DNA of 53,777 nucleotides from Candidatus Thiomargarita nelsonii (GCA_000785145.2 JSZA02000032.1:1-53777); one strand, 5' to 3'; counted from the stretch's first letter, positions 1-8,788 are shown. Notes: generated from the sequence alone by a model not told the origin. A program made the numbers and translations.

Positions 1-1
1 A

Positions 2-139
2 TCCTACTTGAAAGATTTGCAAGATAAGAGAAATCGCGCCGATTACAAAGCGGTATTCTTATCAAAAACGGTTGCATCGCGACAATTAAGACACGCGCAG
101 GAATTTGTTGATATCATAAAGCAGGAGATAGAGAAATGA
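2..139 (+). CDS. C-terminal fragment of a HEPN-like protein (partial at window edge)
   Basis: An open frame enters from the left edge and gives 45 residues ending at TGA (137-139). The tail contains RADY followed by an A-x-EFVDII segment, the pattern that closes many small HEPN/UPF0332 proteins, which are RNase toxins or nucleotidyltransferase partners. Its stop overlaps the next gene's start as ATGA, so the two are translationally coupled. Assignment rests only on the tail and is tentative. Confidence 0.4.
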   Translation, partial: SYLKDLQDKRNRADYKAVFLSKTVASRQLRHAQEFVDIIKQEIEK

Positions 140-387
140 TTAATTTCAAACAGATGGAATTAAGCCAAGGGCTGTTTGACAAGCTCAAGACGCAGTATCC
201 TGAAATAGAGTTAGTATCCATAGGGGAAAGTCCTATCTATCAGGATAGTATCTGGGTAAATATCATTATGCCAGAGGATGAGGAGAGGGATATATTGATG
301 AGTGAATTAGCCGCAGAAATCTCTACAGATATGCTGACTGATTATGGCTATGACATTATGATAAGCCCAGCGACGAGAGTTGCATAA
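136..387 (+). CDS. small acidic protein coupled to the HEPN-like gene
   Basis: This 83-residue protein starts at ATG 136 inside the stop of the preceding gene (ATGA overlap), with GGAGATAGAG just upstream as a ribosome site. It is acidic (MPEDEERD near the middle) and shows no membrane segment or known catalytic motif. The tight coupling to a HEPN-like tail suggests a two-gene module such as toxin and antitoxin, but that is inference. I do not recognise the family. Confidence 0.6.
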   Translation: MINFKQMELSQGLFDKLKTQYPEIELVSIGESPIYQDSIWVNIIMPEDEERDILMSELAAEISTDMLTDYGYDIMISPATRVA

Positions 388-405
388 ACCCCGTCTAAAA
401 AATGC

Positions 406-444
406 CTAAACAAGTCGTCATAAAATCCATCACGACTTGTTTAG
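406..444. terminator. 13-bp stem hairpin after the HEPN-like module
   Basis: CTAAACAAGTCGT and ACGACTTGTTTAG form a perfect 13-bp stem with a 13-nt loop, 19 bases after the stop at 387. No run of T follows, so it is either a weak terminator or an RNA-stabilising hairpin. Confidence 0.4.
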
Positions 445-509
445 AAATACTCAGCATTTTAAGATTGTTGTCATTGCTTAAACCTGAGAATTGACAGAAT
501 TATGACAAG

Positions 510-612
510 GTTTTGACTTATCCCTTCTTAAATGTAATCCGAAGTTTTATTGATGGATAAGTCAAAACCGCAAAACTGTCGGGATTACATTTAAAAAAGG
601 ATAAGTCAAAAC
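510..612. repeat. GGATAAGTCAAAAC inverted-repeat family
   Basis: TTTTGACTTATCC occurs at the left, GGATAAGTCAAAAC in the middle and again at the right, with TAAATGTAATCC and GGATTACATTTA also facing each other. The same words recur at 2427-2530, 2945-2972, 33418-33484 and 34473-34525, so this is a dispersed palindromic family. The rest of 388-810 contains only a weak antisense open frame (562-807) that I do not accept as a gene. Confidence 0.6.
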
Positions 613-810
613 CCAGCTCTGATTATGTCTTGACTTATTCATCTCTATAATGTTATTTAATGAATAGATGATGTCCGCATATACAATCGTGCCCTCACCG
701 ACGTTTAAATTCAAGCCCTCTACAAACAACCTCAAGTTGTCTTTAATAATGTTCAAACTATTATCCAATATTGATAAACAATCCATGTAGTTAGACTCAG
801 GAGCCATTAA

Positions 811-2431
811 ATGAAAACACGTACCAAACTAAAAACAGCCCTATTCTTAGCGGCGGCTGCCAATATGACTTATGCGTCAGAAAGCTGTGTTCCGCCAAAA
901 AAAGGCCAAACACCGCTTGACGTACTTGAATGTCTTCAGAAGGGACTTGACACACTAACTGCGAAAACTGAAAAGCAGCAAAAGCGGATAGCTGAGCTTG
1001 AAAAGGAGAATCAAGCTTTGCGGCAAAAAACGGATGCTATCAGTGAAAACCAAGCGACCCTTTCTTCACTACAACGAAAGTTTAGCCAAGTATGAAAAAA
1101 CAGAAAAACCTAAAGCAAATGATTTAGCTTACCTGTTGAACCAGTTAGCTGGTTTTTTTCGGATAGCGGGTTATTTTTCAGCAGCTATCCCCTTATTGCG
1201 TCGCGCCTTAGCCATCAAAGAAAAAATATTGGGCAAGCAGCATCCCGACACGGCTCAATCAATGAATAATTTGGCGGGTTTGCTTGACTCTAAAGGAGAC
1301 TATGTCTCAGCAGAACCGCTTTACAAACGCGCCTTATCTATTTATGAAAAAGTCTTGGGCAAAGAACATCCCGACATCGCAACTACTCTGAGTAGTTTGG
1401 CGGCTTTGCTTGAATCTAAAGGAGACTATGGCTCTGCCCAACCGCTTTACCGCCGCGCCTTAGCCATCAGAGAAAAAATCTTGGGCAAAGAGCATCCCGA
1501 CACGGCGACTTCTTTAAATAATTTAGCGTATTTGCATTACGCGAAAGGAGAGTCTGATGAAGCGGAACAGCTTTTCAAACGCGCCTTAAGCATCAGAGAA
1601 AAAATCTTGGGCAAAGAGCATCCCGACACGGCGACTTCTTTAAATAATTTAGCGTATTTGCATTACGCGAAAGGAGAGTCTGATGAAGCGGAACAGCTTT
1701 TCAAACGCGCCTTAAGCATCAGAGAAAAAATCTTGGGCAAAGAGCATCCCGACACGGCGACTTCTTTAAATAATTTAGCGTATTTGCATTACGCGAAAGG
1801 AGAGTCTGATGAAGCGGAACAGCTTTTCAAACGCGCCTTAGCTATTAGAGAAAAAGTCTTGGGCAAAGAACATCCAGAAACGGTGAATTCTCTAAATAAT
1901 TTAGCGAGTTTGCTTGAATCTAAAGGAGACTATGATTCCGCAGAACCGCTTTACAAACGCGCCTTAGCCATCAGAGAAAAAGTCTTAGGCAAGGAGCACC
2001 CCGACACGGCGACATCTCTAACTAATTTTGCGGATTTGCTTTATTCTAAAGGGGATTTTGGAGCTGAACCACTTTACCGCCGTGCTTTAGCCATCAGTGA
2101 AAATGTGTTTGGTGCGGAGCATCCCAATACGGCTCAATCTTTGACTAATTTGGCAAAAGTGTTAATAGAGATAGGAGATTACGATTCAGCAGAACCGCTT
2201 TACAAACGCGCCTTATCTATTTATGAAAAAGTCTTGGGCAAGCGGCATCCCGACACGGCGACTTCTCTGAATCATTTGGCGGCTTTGTATTACGCGAAAG
2301 GAAAAATTCACGAGGCAAAACCGCTTATCAAACGCGCCTTAAAAATATTTAAAAAAGTATTAGGTGCAAAGCATCCCAATACAGTCATAACCCGCAATAA
2401 TTTAGCCGGTTGCAGGGCAAACATGGGATAA
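811..2431 (+). pseudogene. exported kinesin-light-chain-like TPR protein, frameshifted
   Basis: The first frame (811-1095) starts after AGGAG (798-802) and encodes a signal peptide, then a coiled coil rich in E, K and Q. Near 1070-1090 the protein continues in the +2 frame at NESLAKYEKTEKP, giving about ten 42-residue TPR units with the core ALAIREKxLGKEHPDTA. The second frame has no ribosome site or signal of its own, so the two halves were most likely one exported scaffold protein joined before a 1-nt indel. TPR units of this kind bind proteins; the partner is unknown. A sequencing error in this repetitive gene is the main alternative to true inactivation. Confidence 0.75.
1465..1842 (+). 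repeat. three near-identical 126-bp tandem TPR units
   Basis: Copies begin at 1465, 1591 and 1717 with a period of exactly 126 bp (42 codons) and differ only at the edges. Neighbouring TPR units in the same gene are much more diverged, so this is a recent in-frame triplication. Confidence 0.9.
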
Positions 2432-2432
2432 G

Positions 2433-2460
2433 TCAAAACCGTTGCGCCTTTGACTTATCC
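2433..2460 (+). repeat. 28-bp direct repeat, left copy
   Basis: A 28-bp word starting TCAAAACCGTTGCGCC and ending GACTTATCC occurs here and at 2945-2972. The two copies bracket the broken GxxExxY gene. Confidence 0.8.
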
Positions 2461-2530
2461 CTTCTTAAAAGTAATCCGTGTAGTTATTGAATGTTTTGAC
2501 TTGTAATCCATGTAGTTATTAAGGTTTAAA

Positions 2531-2930
2531 ATGACGATGCACAGAAACTTAACCTATCAAATCAACAAATGTCTTTTCCGAGTACACAACCACTTGACGA
2601 ATATCTGGGATGAAGAGACATACGAACAAGCCCTTGAATTAGATTTATCGAAGAGCCTTTTATTACGAATTACAACAGGCAAAAATTGATTTTGAGGTGA
2701 AAAAACAAGTAACGGCGACTTACCATGAGCAGCACCTTGGCTCAAAAGAAGTTGGATTTTTTATGATTGGTGAGCTATTGTTATCAATCGTGGCTGTCAA
2801 AGCACTCAATCAGTTGACGCTCTCAAGATTTTCTCATTATATTAGATATTTTAAGTGTAAAAAAGGATTAATTTTTAACTTTCATACACTTTGTTTGGAT
2901 TTTCGATATTTTGATGACAACAATCAATAA
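2531..2930 (+). pseudogene. GxxExxY family protein, frameshifted remnant
   Basis: From ATG 2531 one frame encodes RNLTYQINKCLFRVHNHL, then WDEETYEQALELDL, and stops at 2687-2689. From about 2645 another frame continues the protein: FYYELQQAKIDFEVKKQV, then GELLLSIVAVKAL and KKGLIFNFHTLCLDFR to a stop at 2930. This order matches GxxExxY proteins, small PD-(D/E)XK-like proteins of about 125 residues. The usual G-x-G start and the D/E-x-K core (normally LIVELKAVE) are degraded to LLSIVAVKA, so it is dead both by frame and by active site. Confidence 0.65.
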
Positions 2931-2944
2931 CGACACGGATTACT

Positions 2945-2972
2945 TCAAAACCGTTGCGCCTTTGACTTATCC
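2945..2972 (+). repeat. 28-bp direct repeat, right copy
   Basis: Second copy of the word at 2433-2460. It lies just after the GxxExxY remnant. Confidence 0.8.
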
Positions 2973-3024
2973 ATGTTGGATTTGTCGAAGTTGACTTACG
3001 TTGGGGCATTACCCCGGAACAAGT

Positions 3025-3296
3025 CGATTGATGGTAAGACTGAGCCAGAATTTGCGCTGTTATCAAAATGGCAAAGCGATGCGCGTGAAGCCGATAATCA
3101 AATGAGAGAACGGGTGATTGAGTAAATTGTGCTACAATTAAAACAAAAGCTGCTTGCGCCATCGCTCTCTCAACATCTTTGGACGTATCAAGTGCGAGAA
3201 CAGCTACGGACTGAGTTTTTAAGTTCGGTGCTCTCACTCAATGTGACTTCGTATTTAGAACGGGCAGAGACGGTGGTATCAAAAATGCCTATTTTG
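3025..3296 (+). pseudogene. internally deleted copy of the 10260-12991 operon
   Basis: Bases 3025-3058 match 10510-10543 inside the first gene of the operon at 10260. Bases from about 3064 to 3296 match 12755-12987, the 3' end of its second gene. About 2.2 kb of the intact locus is therefore missing at the joint. The copy also carries TGA/TAA-type changes, such as GAGTAAATTG for GAGTGGATTG. It lies directly before the macro-domain-like gene, as the intact operon lies before a broken copy of that gene. Confidence 0.85.
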
Positions 3297-3342
3297 ATTA
3301 TCATATACAAATGTCAGAGCAATTTGGCCTGATAATAACTCT

Positions 3343-3350
3343 AAAGGAGG
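3343..3350 (+). promoter_or_regulatory. strong ribosome binding site choosing the start at 3356
   Basis: AAAGGAGG lies five bases before ATG 3356. An in-frame ATG at 3311 has no such site, and the conserved part of the duplicated copy at 13209 begins with this site, so 3356 is the start. Confidence 0.8.
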
Positions 3351-3355
3351 ATCGA

Positions 3356-4339
3356 ATGTGGTTTGAAACACTGACAGGTTTTCGTGAAGAATCTCCAGAG
3401 CAAGTTCGTGAAAATATGTCTGTTGATGGAGAATTATTGAAATCTCATATAAACGGAAAGGAATTTATCTGCGGATTGCTAGAAACTCCCTCGTTAGCAG
3501 AATTGCAAGATCGCGTTGCTCACGGTCATTCTGGAAAAATATCAGTTCGGGAAGTGATAGCTGGTGTTCAAGAACTGCATACTGAAGAATCAAATGCCGG
3601 TTCATTATTTCAAGTGGCTTCACAATTTAATCTGCTTGAAATGACATCGCCAAATGTTACGCCTGAACAGGGAATAGATGGGTATCAGTATGACTGGACG
3701 CAAGGGCCAGCATGTGCTATAGCGGCTGGTGCCGGAACGATTTATCGAAACTATTTTGCAAGTGTCAATGGGAAAATAGGCCAATCATTCAATAACCAAA
3801 TAGATTGTCTTTCCGATATTGGAACCGTTTTAGGAAATAAAGATAATCGTCTTTGGACAATGAAAAATGGCTATGCCTTGGCATCTAAACAAGGATTGAT
3901 GGAAATTAACAATAGGATCAAATCATCGAGTGAGTCTGAGATTGAGAATTTAAGAAAGTTGTTGCGTATCGGTATTCAGTGGAATACCCAAGTAACCATA
4001 AGCGATTCAAAGCATACAATATCACAAGCATATTGCTCTGCCCTACCGGTTGCATATTCACAACATTCAATTAAACATTGGTCTGCGTTTGCCAAAATTG
4101 TTTTAGAGGCCTCATACGAGGCAACCATCTGTGCAGGCATTTTGAATTACCTAATGAGTGGCAACAATAAATTGTATCTGACTCTTATCGGAGGAGGGGC
4201 ATTTGGTAATGATAAAAATTGGATAATAAATGCCATTAAACGGTCTTTGCACCTTTATAAGCATTTTGATCTTGATGTAGTAATCGTAAGTCATGGTTAT
4301 TCAAATAGCCAGGTTCAGGAATTAATTCATCAATTTTAG
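3356..4339 (+). CDS. macro-domain-like protein of unknown function
   Basis: The 327-residue protein lacks a signal peptide. Around residues 85-130 it has FNLLEM, a TPEQGIDGY stretch, DWTQGPACAIAAGAGT and YRNYF; near 275 it has LTLIGGGAFGNDK followed by a helix and the strand LDVVIVSHG. The second block has the shape of macro-domain loop 2 (a glycine-rich GxFGN/P turn, then helix and strand), and the first could be the nucleotide-binding part. I infer an ADP-ribose-binding or ADP-ribose-hydrolysing fold; the catalytic residues are not identifiable by eye. A deleted copy lies at 13209-13358. Base composition resembles its neighbours. Confidence 0.6.
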   Translation: MWFETLTGFREESPEQVRENMSVDGELLKSHINGKEFICGLLETPSLAELQDRVAHGHSGKISVREVIAGVQELHTEESNAGSLFQVASQFNLLEMTSPNVTPEQGIDGYQYDWTQGPACAIAAGAGTIYRNYFASVNGKIGQSFNNQIDCLSDIGTVLGNKDNRLWTMKNGYALASKQGLMEINNRIKSSSESEIENLRKLLRIGIQWNTQVTISDSKHTISQAYCSALPVAYSQHSIKHWSAFAKIVLEASYEATICAGILNYLMSGNNKLYLTLIGGGAFGNDKNWIINAIKRSLHLYKHFDLDVVIVSHGYSNSQVQELIHQF

Positions 4340-4387
4340 AAGCGGATAATGAACGTGCTCATAGGTTGGGTATGTGCCACTTGAAAG

Positions 4388-4624
4388 TTGAGGATTTGTC
4401 TTTACTTTCTTTGTGAGGAGAGCCTTCAAACTGTCATCAAGAGGCAGCTCTGGCTCAGAGATAAAAATACATTAAAATACCTAAGAAAAGCCTACAATTT
4501 CAATAAAAAAGGAGCCCATAAAGTCACTCGAATTGATGGCTCTACGATTTATAAAAGAAAAAGTGGTGAATATCTGATTGAACGTGATGGGAAAATAGTT
4601 TCCTATAGTCCCTCTTATAAATAA
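4388..4624 (+). CDS. small basic hypothetical protein
   Basis: An open frame of 78 codons with a TTG start at 4388, ending four bases before the following gene. It is strongly basic (KYLRKAYNFNKKGAHKVTR) and ends with a short beta-rich part (GEYLIERDGKIVSY). The real start is uncertain because no ATG with a ribosome site precedes the conserved-looking part. Its close spacing with the next gene suggests a pair. No function assigned. Confidence 0.4.
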   Translation: MRICLYFLCEESLQTVIKRQLWLRDKNTLKYLRKAYNFNKKGAHKVTRIDGSTIYKRKSGEYLIERDGKIVSYSPSYK

Positions 4625-4636
4625 CGGGTGCTCAAT

Positions 4637-5110
4637 ATGAGAATAGAACAGCACCAACAGCGACTAGATGCTAAGGCAACTTATGCTCAGCAAATCAGGT
4701 TTCTTTATAGAAAACAAAAGCCGAGTGAGCTTGAAGAATATGAACAACTCAGAAATATTATTTCAAGCAACTTACAGCAGTTGGTTTGTTTTTACCAACA
4801 GATTAAAGACGAACGACAACGCCTTTATGAGGCTGAATATGAACTGGAAGGAAATGTTTTTTCAGCGTTTTTTGAAATTGAAATGTTTTTTGAATTGGTA
4901 GAAGGATATGCCAATGCCATCAGTCAATATGGTAGTGTCAAACAAAGTGACAGTGCCATTAAGGAACTTGAACATGGTAACATTTTCAACAATAATGTTT
5001 TTACTGAATGGTTATCCGCCCATGCCAGTGAATATCCTAATATTTTGACTTATGTCGCCTTAGTAAATAACTTTCGGATACAAATCATTGAGTATCTAAA
5101 ACAAAAATAA
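4637..5110 (+). CDS. hypothetical coiled-coil protein
   Basis: The 157-residue helical protein starts at ATG 4637 (GTG 4628 is possible). It is rich in Q, E and Y with heptad-like leucines (residues 10-70), has no signal peptide, and ends with LVNNFRIQIIEYLKQK. It follows the small basic gene by only a few bases, so both are probably co-transcribed. I do not recognise the family. Confidence 0.55.
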   Translation: MRIEQHQQRLDAKATYAQQIRFLYRKQKPSELEEYEQLRNIISSNLQQLVCFYQQIKDERQRLYEAEYELEGNVFSAFFEIEMFFELVEGYANAISQYGSVKQSDSAIKELEHGNIFNNNVFTEWLSAHASEYPNILTYVALVNNFRIQIIEYLKQK

Positions 5111-5112
5111 AA

Positions 5113-5137
5113 GGAGTCCAAGATTTATCTTGGACGA
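5113..5137. repeat. palindromic repeat family A (CCAAGATTTATCTTGG)
   Basis: GTCCAAGATTTATCTTGGAC (5116-5135) directly follows the stop at 5110. The core is a perfect palindrome. The family recurs at more than a dozen places in the window, often with AGGAGTCC/GGACTCCT flanks, mostly between genes and often just after a stop codon. It could act as a transcription terminator-like hairpin. Its mobility is inferred from its insertion inside a gene at 6252. Confidence 0.85.
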
Positions 5138-5257
5138 TTATCAGCGACTCGCTTGCAACGAATCTGGTATAAATGGCATAATAATCTGAGCGAAATAATT
5201 GTGCGATATTTCCTCAGAGATGCCATATTCCATCAAAGGCATTATAGCTTATTTGTT

Positions 5258-5280
5258 ATCAGTTATCAGTTATCAGCAAA
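5258..5280. repeat. TAACTGA heptamer direct repeats
   Basis: Three TCAGTTA units (TAACTGA on the other strand) stand in tandem. Similar runs lie at 8789, 14935, 17903, 20161, 21666, 35548, 35671, 39210 and 51961, all intergenic. Such runs are known from marine Beggiatoaceae; their role is unsettled. Confidence 0.75.
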
Positions 5281-5378
5281 TAGAGTTTGAACAATAGACC
5301 AAAAAATTAATGAAATAGGTGCCTTAGTTCGGTATAATAAATATTGAGGAGACGATTGTTTATTTAAAAGGTGATTAG

Positions 5379-7727
5379 ATGCAAAACAAGAAAATTTTAC
5401 TTGGAATTTTAGCCACTGTTTTGGCCAGCGTGCTGACTATTTTGTTGGAACGGTATTTAGACTCACAAAAAATTGTCTTAAAAAGTGAAAAATTGGAGAC
5501 GCCACCTGGGACTTCCGCTTATTTACTCACGAGTGTTGGCTCAGATTCTGTACTGAATCTTAAAGAATTCAGAATTTTGCCAGATTCGGATAATCCGGTA
5601 AGACAAGCTATATTTAAATATAATCATTATAATAAACAGGTTGAGTTAACGCCTAATAAAAATACCACTCCCTATACCTATAAAATATCGAGAGAATTTT
5701 TACAAACTGAATTTGGAGAAGAAAATTTTTCTTTTGAATTTTTGGATGGTGATCGTTTTAAATTCGGGTTTGTGTTTGACGGTGAGGTCAATAAAGCTCA
5801 ATTTAAGTGTGAAGTCGTGACAGGGCAACTCGAAAATATCCCTTGTGAAGTAGAGGAAAAAGTCTCACTGCCCCCAAAAACCCCTTTTTGGGGTATCCGT
5901 GTTCCTTTTGGATACGGTAGTTTTGGTCCAGAGATAGTAGAAATCCCAGCCGGAAAATTTACAATGGGCGCGGGTGGTGAAGCCGATGAAAAACCAGTTC
6001 ACCCTGTAGAGCTGGAAAGTTTTGCAATGTGCCGCTATGAAATAACTTTTGAACAATATGATCGTTTTGTTGACGCGACAAATGGAATAAGACCATCTGA
6101 TGAGGGTTGGGGGCGTGGTAATCTACCGGTGATTAACGTCTCTTGGGATGATGCCAAGAATTACCTGGAATGGTTGAGTGAACAAACCGGTCAATCTTAC
6201 GATTTGCCTTCTGAAGCGCAATGGGAATATGCCGCACAGGCGAAAACTCAAAGCCAAGATAAATCTTGGACGCCTAGCAAAACATCTCCTGTGGGTTCTT
6301 TTAAACCTAATCCCTTTGGTTTATATGACACGCTGGGTAATGTGCGAGAATGGGTAGATGATCCGTATCACACAAATTATGAAAATGCGCCTAAAAATGG
6401 TAAGGTTTGGATAGAAGGGGGATATGGAGCGGTGCTTCGTGGCTGTTCGTGGAGCGATGGAGCGGAATCCTGTCGCGTCACCAATCGTTTTTACTCTTCT
6501 GACTCTAAAGGTAATCAACATACCGGGTTCCGTTGCATCCGTTATCCCACATTTGATAGTTCACGACGCTTGCGTGATTGCGAGAGACATTTTAATGCTG
6601 AGCGTTTTTATAGCAAGAAAGGGGGTAACGCCTTTAAGTGTTACAAAGACGTTTTAGATAAAGAGCCAAACAATGCTATCGCCGAAAAGCGCCTAGAAAA
6701 AATAGCAGAGGATGTCACTCAATTAATAAACGATGCCTTAGAACAAGAACAGTGGGATGAAGCTGAACAGTCTTTAGAAGATTTACGCTTGATCAATTCA
6801 GTTCGCTTGGATGAACTGGAAAAGCATTATGTAAATGAATTAACAAAAGCGCTTCTTAAAAAAGAATGGAATGACGCTAAATGGTATTTAACATCGGCTC
6901 GCTTAATAAATCCGAATTCATCCGAATTAGATGAACTGGAAAAATTTTTTCCGCAACCGGGTGGGAAAAAATGCACATCACAACACAATATTGACAAATC
7001 TACATTTCAGGATTGTTTAAAAATTCTTGGTAAGTTAGGCCCTGAAATGGTGATCATTCCAGAAGGGAAATTTCGGATGGGCGATAGGCGTGGTGAGCAT
7101 GATGAGCGACATGTGCGTAAGGTTTGGGTGGAAAAATTTGCAATGTGTCGCTATGAGGTGACTTTTGAAGAATATGACCTTTTTGCGGAGGAGACAGATC
7201 GAGGAAGACCAGATGATGAGGGCATGGGACGCGCTAATCGACCAGTGATTAACGTCTCTTGGCTCGATGCGATGGCTTATGTGGACTGGTTGAGTGAGCA
7301 AACCGGAAAACCTTATGGCTTGCCTTCTGAAGCGCAATGGGAATATGCTGCACGCGCCAGATCGACAAAGAAATATTGGTGGGGTAATATTGCATCTCAC
7401 GAGTATGCCAACTTAAATAGTAAAGATCGTTGGAAATATACTGCCCCTGTGGGTTCTTTTGATAAACCGAATGACTTTGGTTTATATGACACCGTGGGTA
7501 ATGTATGGGAATGGGTGGCTGATCCTTACCACGAGACTTATCAGGGCGCACCTAAAGATGCTAGTGTATGGGAAGAAAATGAAATGGGGAACTACAAAAT
7601 GCTTCGTGGTGGTTCGTGGTTTAACAAGCCTAAAGATGAATGGGCGCGTGCCGCCAACCGTCATCATCTAAACCAAAGGCAGCGCAATCACCACCTTGGT
7701 TTTCGTTGTTCCCTAAAAGTCGAATGA
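5379..7727 (+). CDS. double FGE-sulfatase (SUMF1) domain protein with N-terminal anchor
   Basis: The 782-residue protein has a membrane segment (residues 5-24) and a beta-rich periplasmic part to about 180. One SUMF1/FGE domain (about 184-387: EIPAGKFTMG, YEITFEQYD, VINVSWDDA, LPSEAQWEYAA, GNVREW, GFRC) precedes a helical TPR-like linker (about 390-545). A second SUMF1 domain (about 553-780) has the same landmarks. The formylglycine-forming cysteine pair is absent: GGSW is followed by no cysteine in domain 2, and domain 1 has GCSW with one distant Cys. It is therefore probably a binding or other C-lectin-fold module rather than a sulfatase activator. In domain 1 a palindromic repeat replaces the expected YWWGN region. 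Related to the gene at 18074. Confidence 0.8.
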   Translation: MQNKKILLGILATVLASVLTILLERYLDSQKIVLKSEKLETPPGTSAYLLTSVGSDSVLNLKEFRILPDSDNPVRQAIFKYNHYNKQVELTPNKNTTPYTYKISREFLQTEFGEENFSFEFLDGDRFKFGFVFDGEVNKAQFKCEVVTGQLENIPCEVEEKVSLPPKTPFWGIRVPFGYGSFGPEIVEIPAGKFTMGAGGEADEKPVHPVELESFAMCRYEITFEQYDRFVDATNGIRPSDEGWGRGNLPVINVSWDDAKNYLEWLSEQTGQSYDLPSEAQWEYAAQAKTQSQDKSWTPSKTSPVGSFKPNPFGLYDTLGNVREWVDDPYHTNYENAPKNGKVWIEGGYGAVLRGCSWSDGAESCRVTNRFYSSDSKGNQHTGFRCIRYPTFDSSRRLRDCERHFNAERFYSKKGGNAFKCYKDVLDKEPNNAIAEKRLEKIAEDVTQLINDALEQEQWDEAEQSLEDLRLINSVRLDELEKHYVNELTKALLKKEWNDAKWYLTSARLINPNSSELDELEKFFPQPGGKKCTSQHNIDKSTFQDCLKILGKLGPEMVIIPEGKFRMGDRRGEHDERHVRKVWVEKFAMCRYEVTFEEYDLFAEETDRGRPDDEGMGRANRPVINVSWLDAMAYVDWLSEQTGKPYGLPSEAQWEYAARARSTKKYWWGNIASHEYANLNSKDRWKYTAPVGSFDKPNDFGLYDTVGNVWEWVADPYHETYQGAPKDASVWEENEMGNYKMLRGGSWFNKPKDEWARAANRHHLNQRQRNHHLGFRCSLKVE
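6252..6271. repeat. family A palindrome inside a coding region
   Basis: GCCAAGATAAATCTTGGACG is read in frame as part of SQDKSWTP at about residue 290 of the double SUMF1 protein. The surrounding frame is intact, but about 30 residues present at this place in domain 2 are missing. Confidence 0.85.
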
Positions 7728-7738
7728 TGAACCGCAAT

Positions 7739-7884
7739 GTAGGGGCAATCCTTTATGGTTGCCCTTGCTCCCAGATTAAGGGCAACCACAAGGGATTGCC
7801 CCTACAGAGCATTTTATGTAGGGGCAATCCTTTATGGTTGCCCTTGCTCCCAGATTAAGGGCAACCACAAGGGATTGCCCCTAC
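7739..7884. repeat. two tandem 67-bp palindromes, repeat family C
   Basis: GTAGGGGCAATCC...GGATTGCCCCTAC occurs twice, at 7739-7805 and 7818-7884, nearly identical, each a long stem with AAGGGCAACCA arms. Members also occur inside the element at 26888-26991, at 46446-46474 and at 53676-53710. The second copy contains the stop codon of the convergent gene that ends at 7881. Confidence 0.85.
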
Positions 7885-8741
7885 TTAAAGTGCCTGCGAT
7901 ACATTTGCACGGCATTATCCATTTCGGAAAGCAGGGTCAAATTTAATTTAACGACAATTTTCCAATTTCTAGGAGAGCGCTGAGTTTTAATACTATTATC
8001 TAAGATAGACTTGTAGTTATCCCATTGATTTTTAATCATTCTCAACTGATTTCGGACCGCATTCACTTTGAGCAATTTTTGCTCACGATTGCCCTTTAAA
8101 AGTCCTATCAGGGTTTTTTCAAAATCGAACATTGTTTTTTTCAACTCTTCCCTAGTGTTGATACCACTGACCATTAGCAACAGTTCCTTAGTCATTTTCT
8201 GCGTCCGCATCCGTTGTCTGCCGGCTTCGTTCAGAGTGACGGCCTCCTCGTAGTCTTTTTGATCCGTCGATTTACTCTCATCTTGGTACCAATCGACTAC
8301 ATCCTCCATATACGCCAACAATTGCAAATTTTGCTGAGCGATGTTTTTTAACAATTCATCTTGGTTTTGCAACTTTTCATCCATCAACAGCACAACATCT
8401 ACATTGATCCTGAATTTGTGCCACAACTTAGAAACCTTGTTGAGTTTTTTCTTAATAGAGGGCTTGTCTATCTCGACTAAACCCAAATTTGAATCGCCAT
8501 TGAACAAACCGTTTAGCGTCTGATTAAAAAGAGCCGCCGTCTTGTAGAGATGATTTTTGTTCTCTTCAGGCTCAATGTCATTGATGATAAGCAGGATTTC
8601 CTTGCTCATCTTTTGAGTGAGCATCCGTTGCTTGCCCGCCAAGTCAATGATCTTTAAGATTTCTGGCTGTGTAGCCGCCGCTAAATTCAAACAAGAAGTC
8701 ATCAAGAAAATTGAAATCCAGTGAATTTTTGAATATTTCAT
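7881..8741 (-). CDS. exported protein with twin PilJ-type (type IV pili MCP N-terminal) domains
   Basis: Start 8741 was chosen because AAAGGAGC precedes that ATG and a signal peptide follows (KIHWISIFLMTSCLNLAAA). The 286-residue mature part has two similar four-helix units, one starting at IDLAGKQRMLTQKMSKE and one at LNEAGRQRMRTQKMTKE. These are the hallmark of the PilJ/NIT-like sensing domain of chemotaxis receptors. There is no transmembrane segment after the second unit and no HAMP or signalling domain, so it is a stand-alone periplasmic sensor-like protein. Its stop codon (7881-7883) lies within a family C repeat, so the last residues may have been changed by that insertion. Confidence 0.75.
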   Translation of the reverse strand: MKYSKIHWISIFLMTSCLNLAAATQPEILKIIDLAGKQRMLTQKMSKEILLIINDIEPEENKNHLYKTAALFNQTLNGLFNGDSNLGLVEIDKPSIKKKLNKVSKLWHKFRINVDVVLLMDEKLQNQDELLKNIAQQNLQLLAYMEDVVDWYQDESKSTDQKDYEEAVTLNEAGRQRMRTQKMTKELLLMVSGINTREELKKTMFDFEKTLIGLLKGNREQKLLKVNAVRNQLRMIKNQWDNYKSILDNSIKTQRSPRNWKIVVKLNLTLLSEMDNAVQMYRRHFK

Positions 8742-8788
8742 TATGCTCCTTTGTACCAATATGTTGGCTAAAATAAATCGCAAAATGG

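Noticed and set aside
562..807. A minus-strand open frame of 81 codons
   Set aside because: Its 5' end overlaps the ribosome site and start of the TPR gene, its 3' end runs through a dispersed repeat, and no ribosome site precedes it.
5113..5137. Family A palindromes as ordinary intrinsic terminators
   Set aside because: Most copies lack a T run, lie on either side of genes, and one is inside a coding region, so a general terminator role is not supported.
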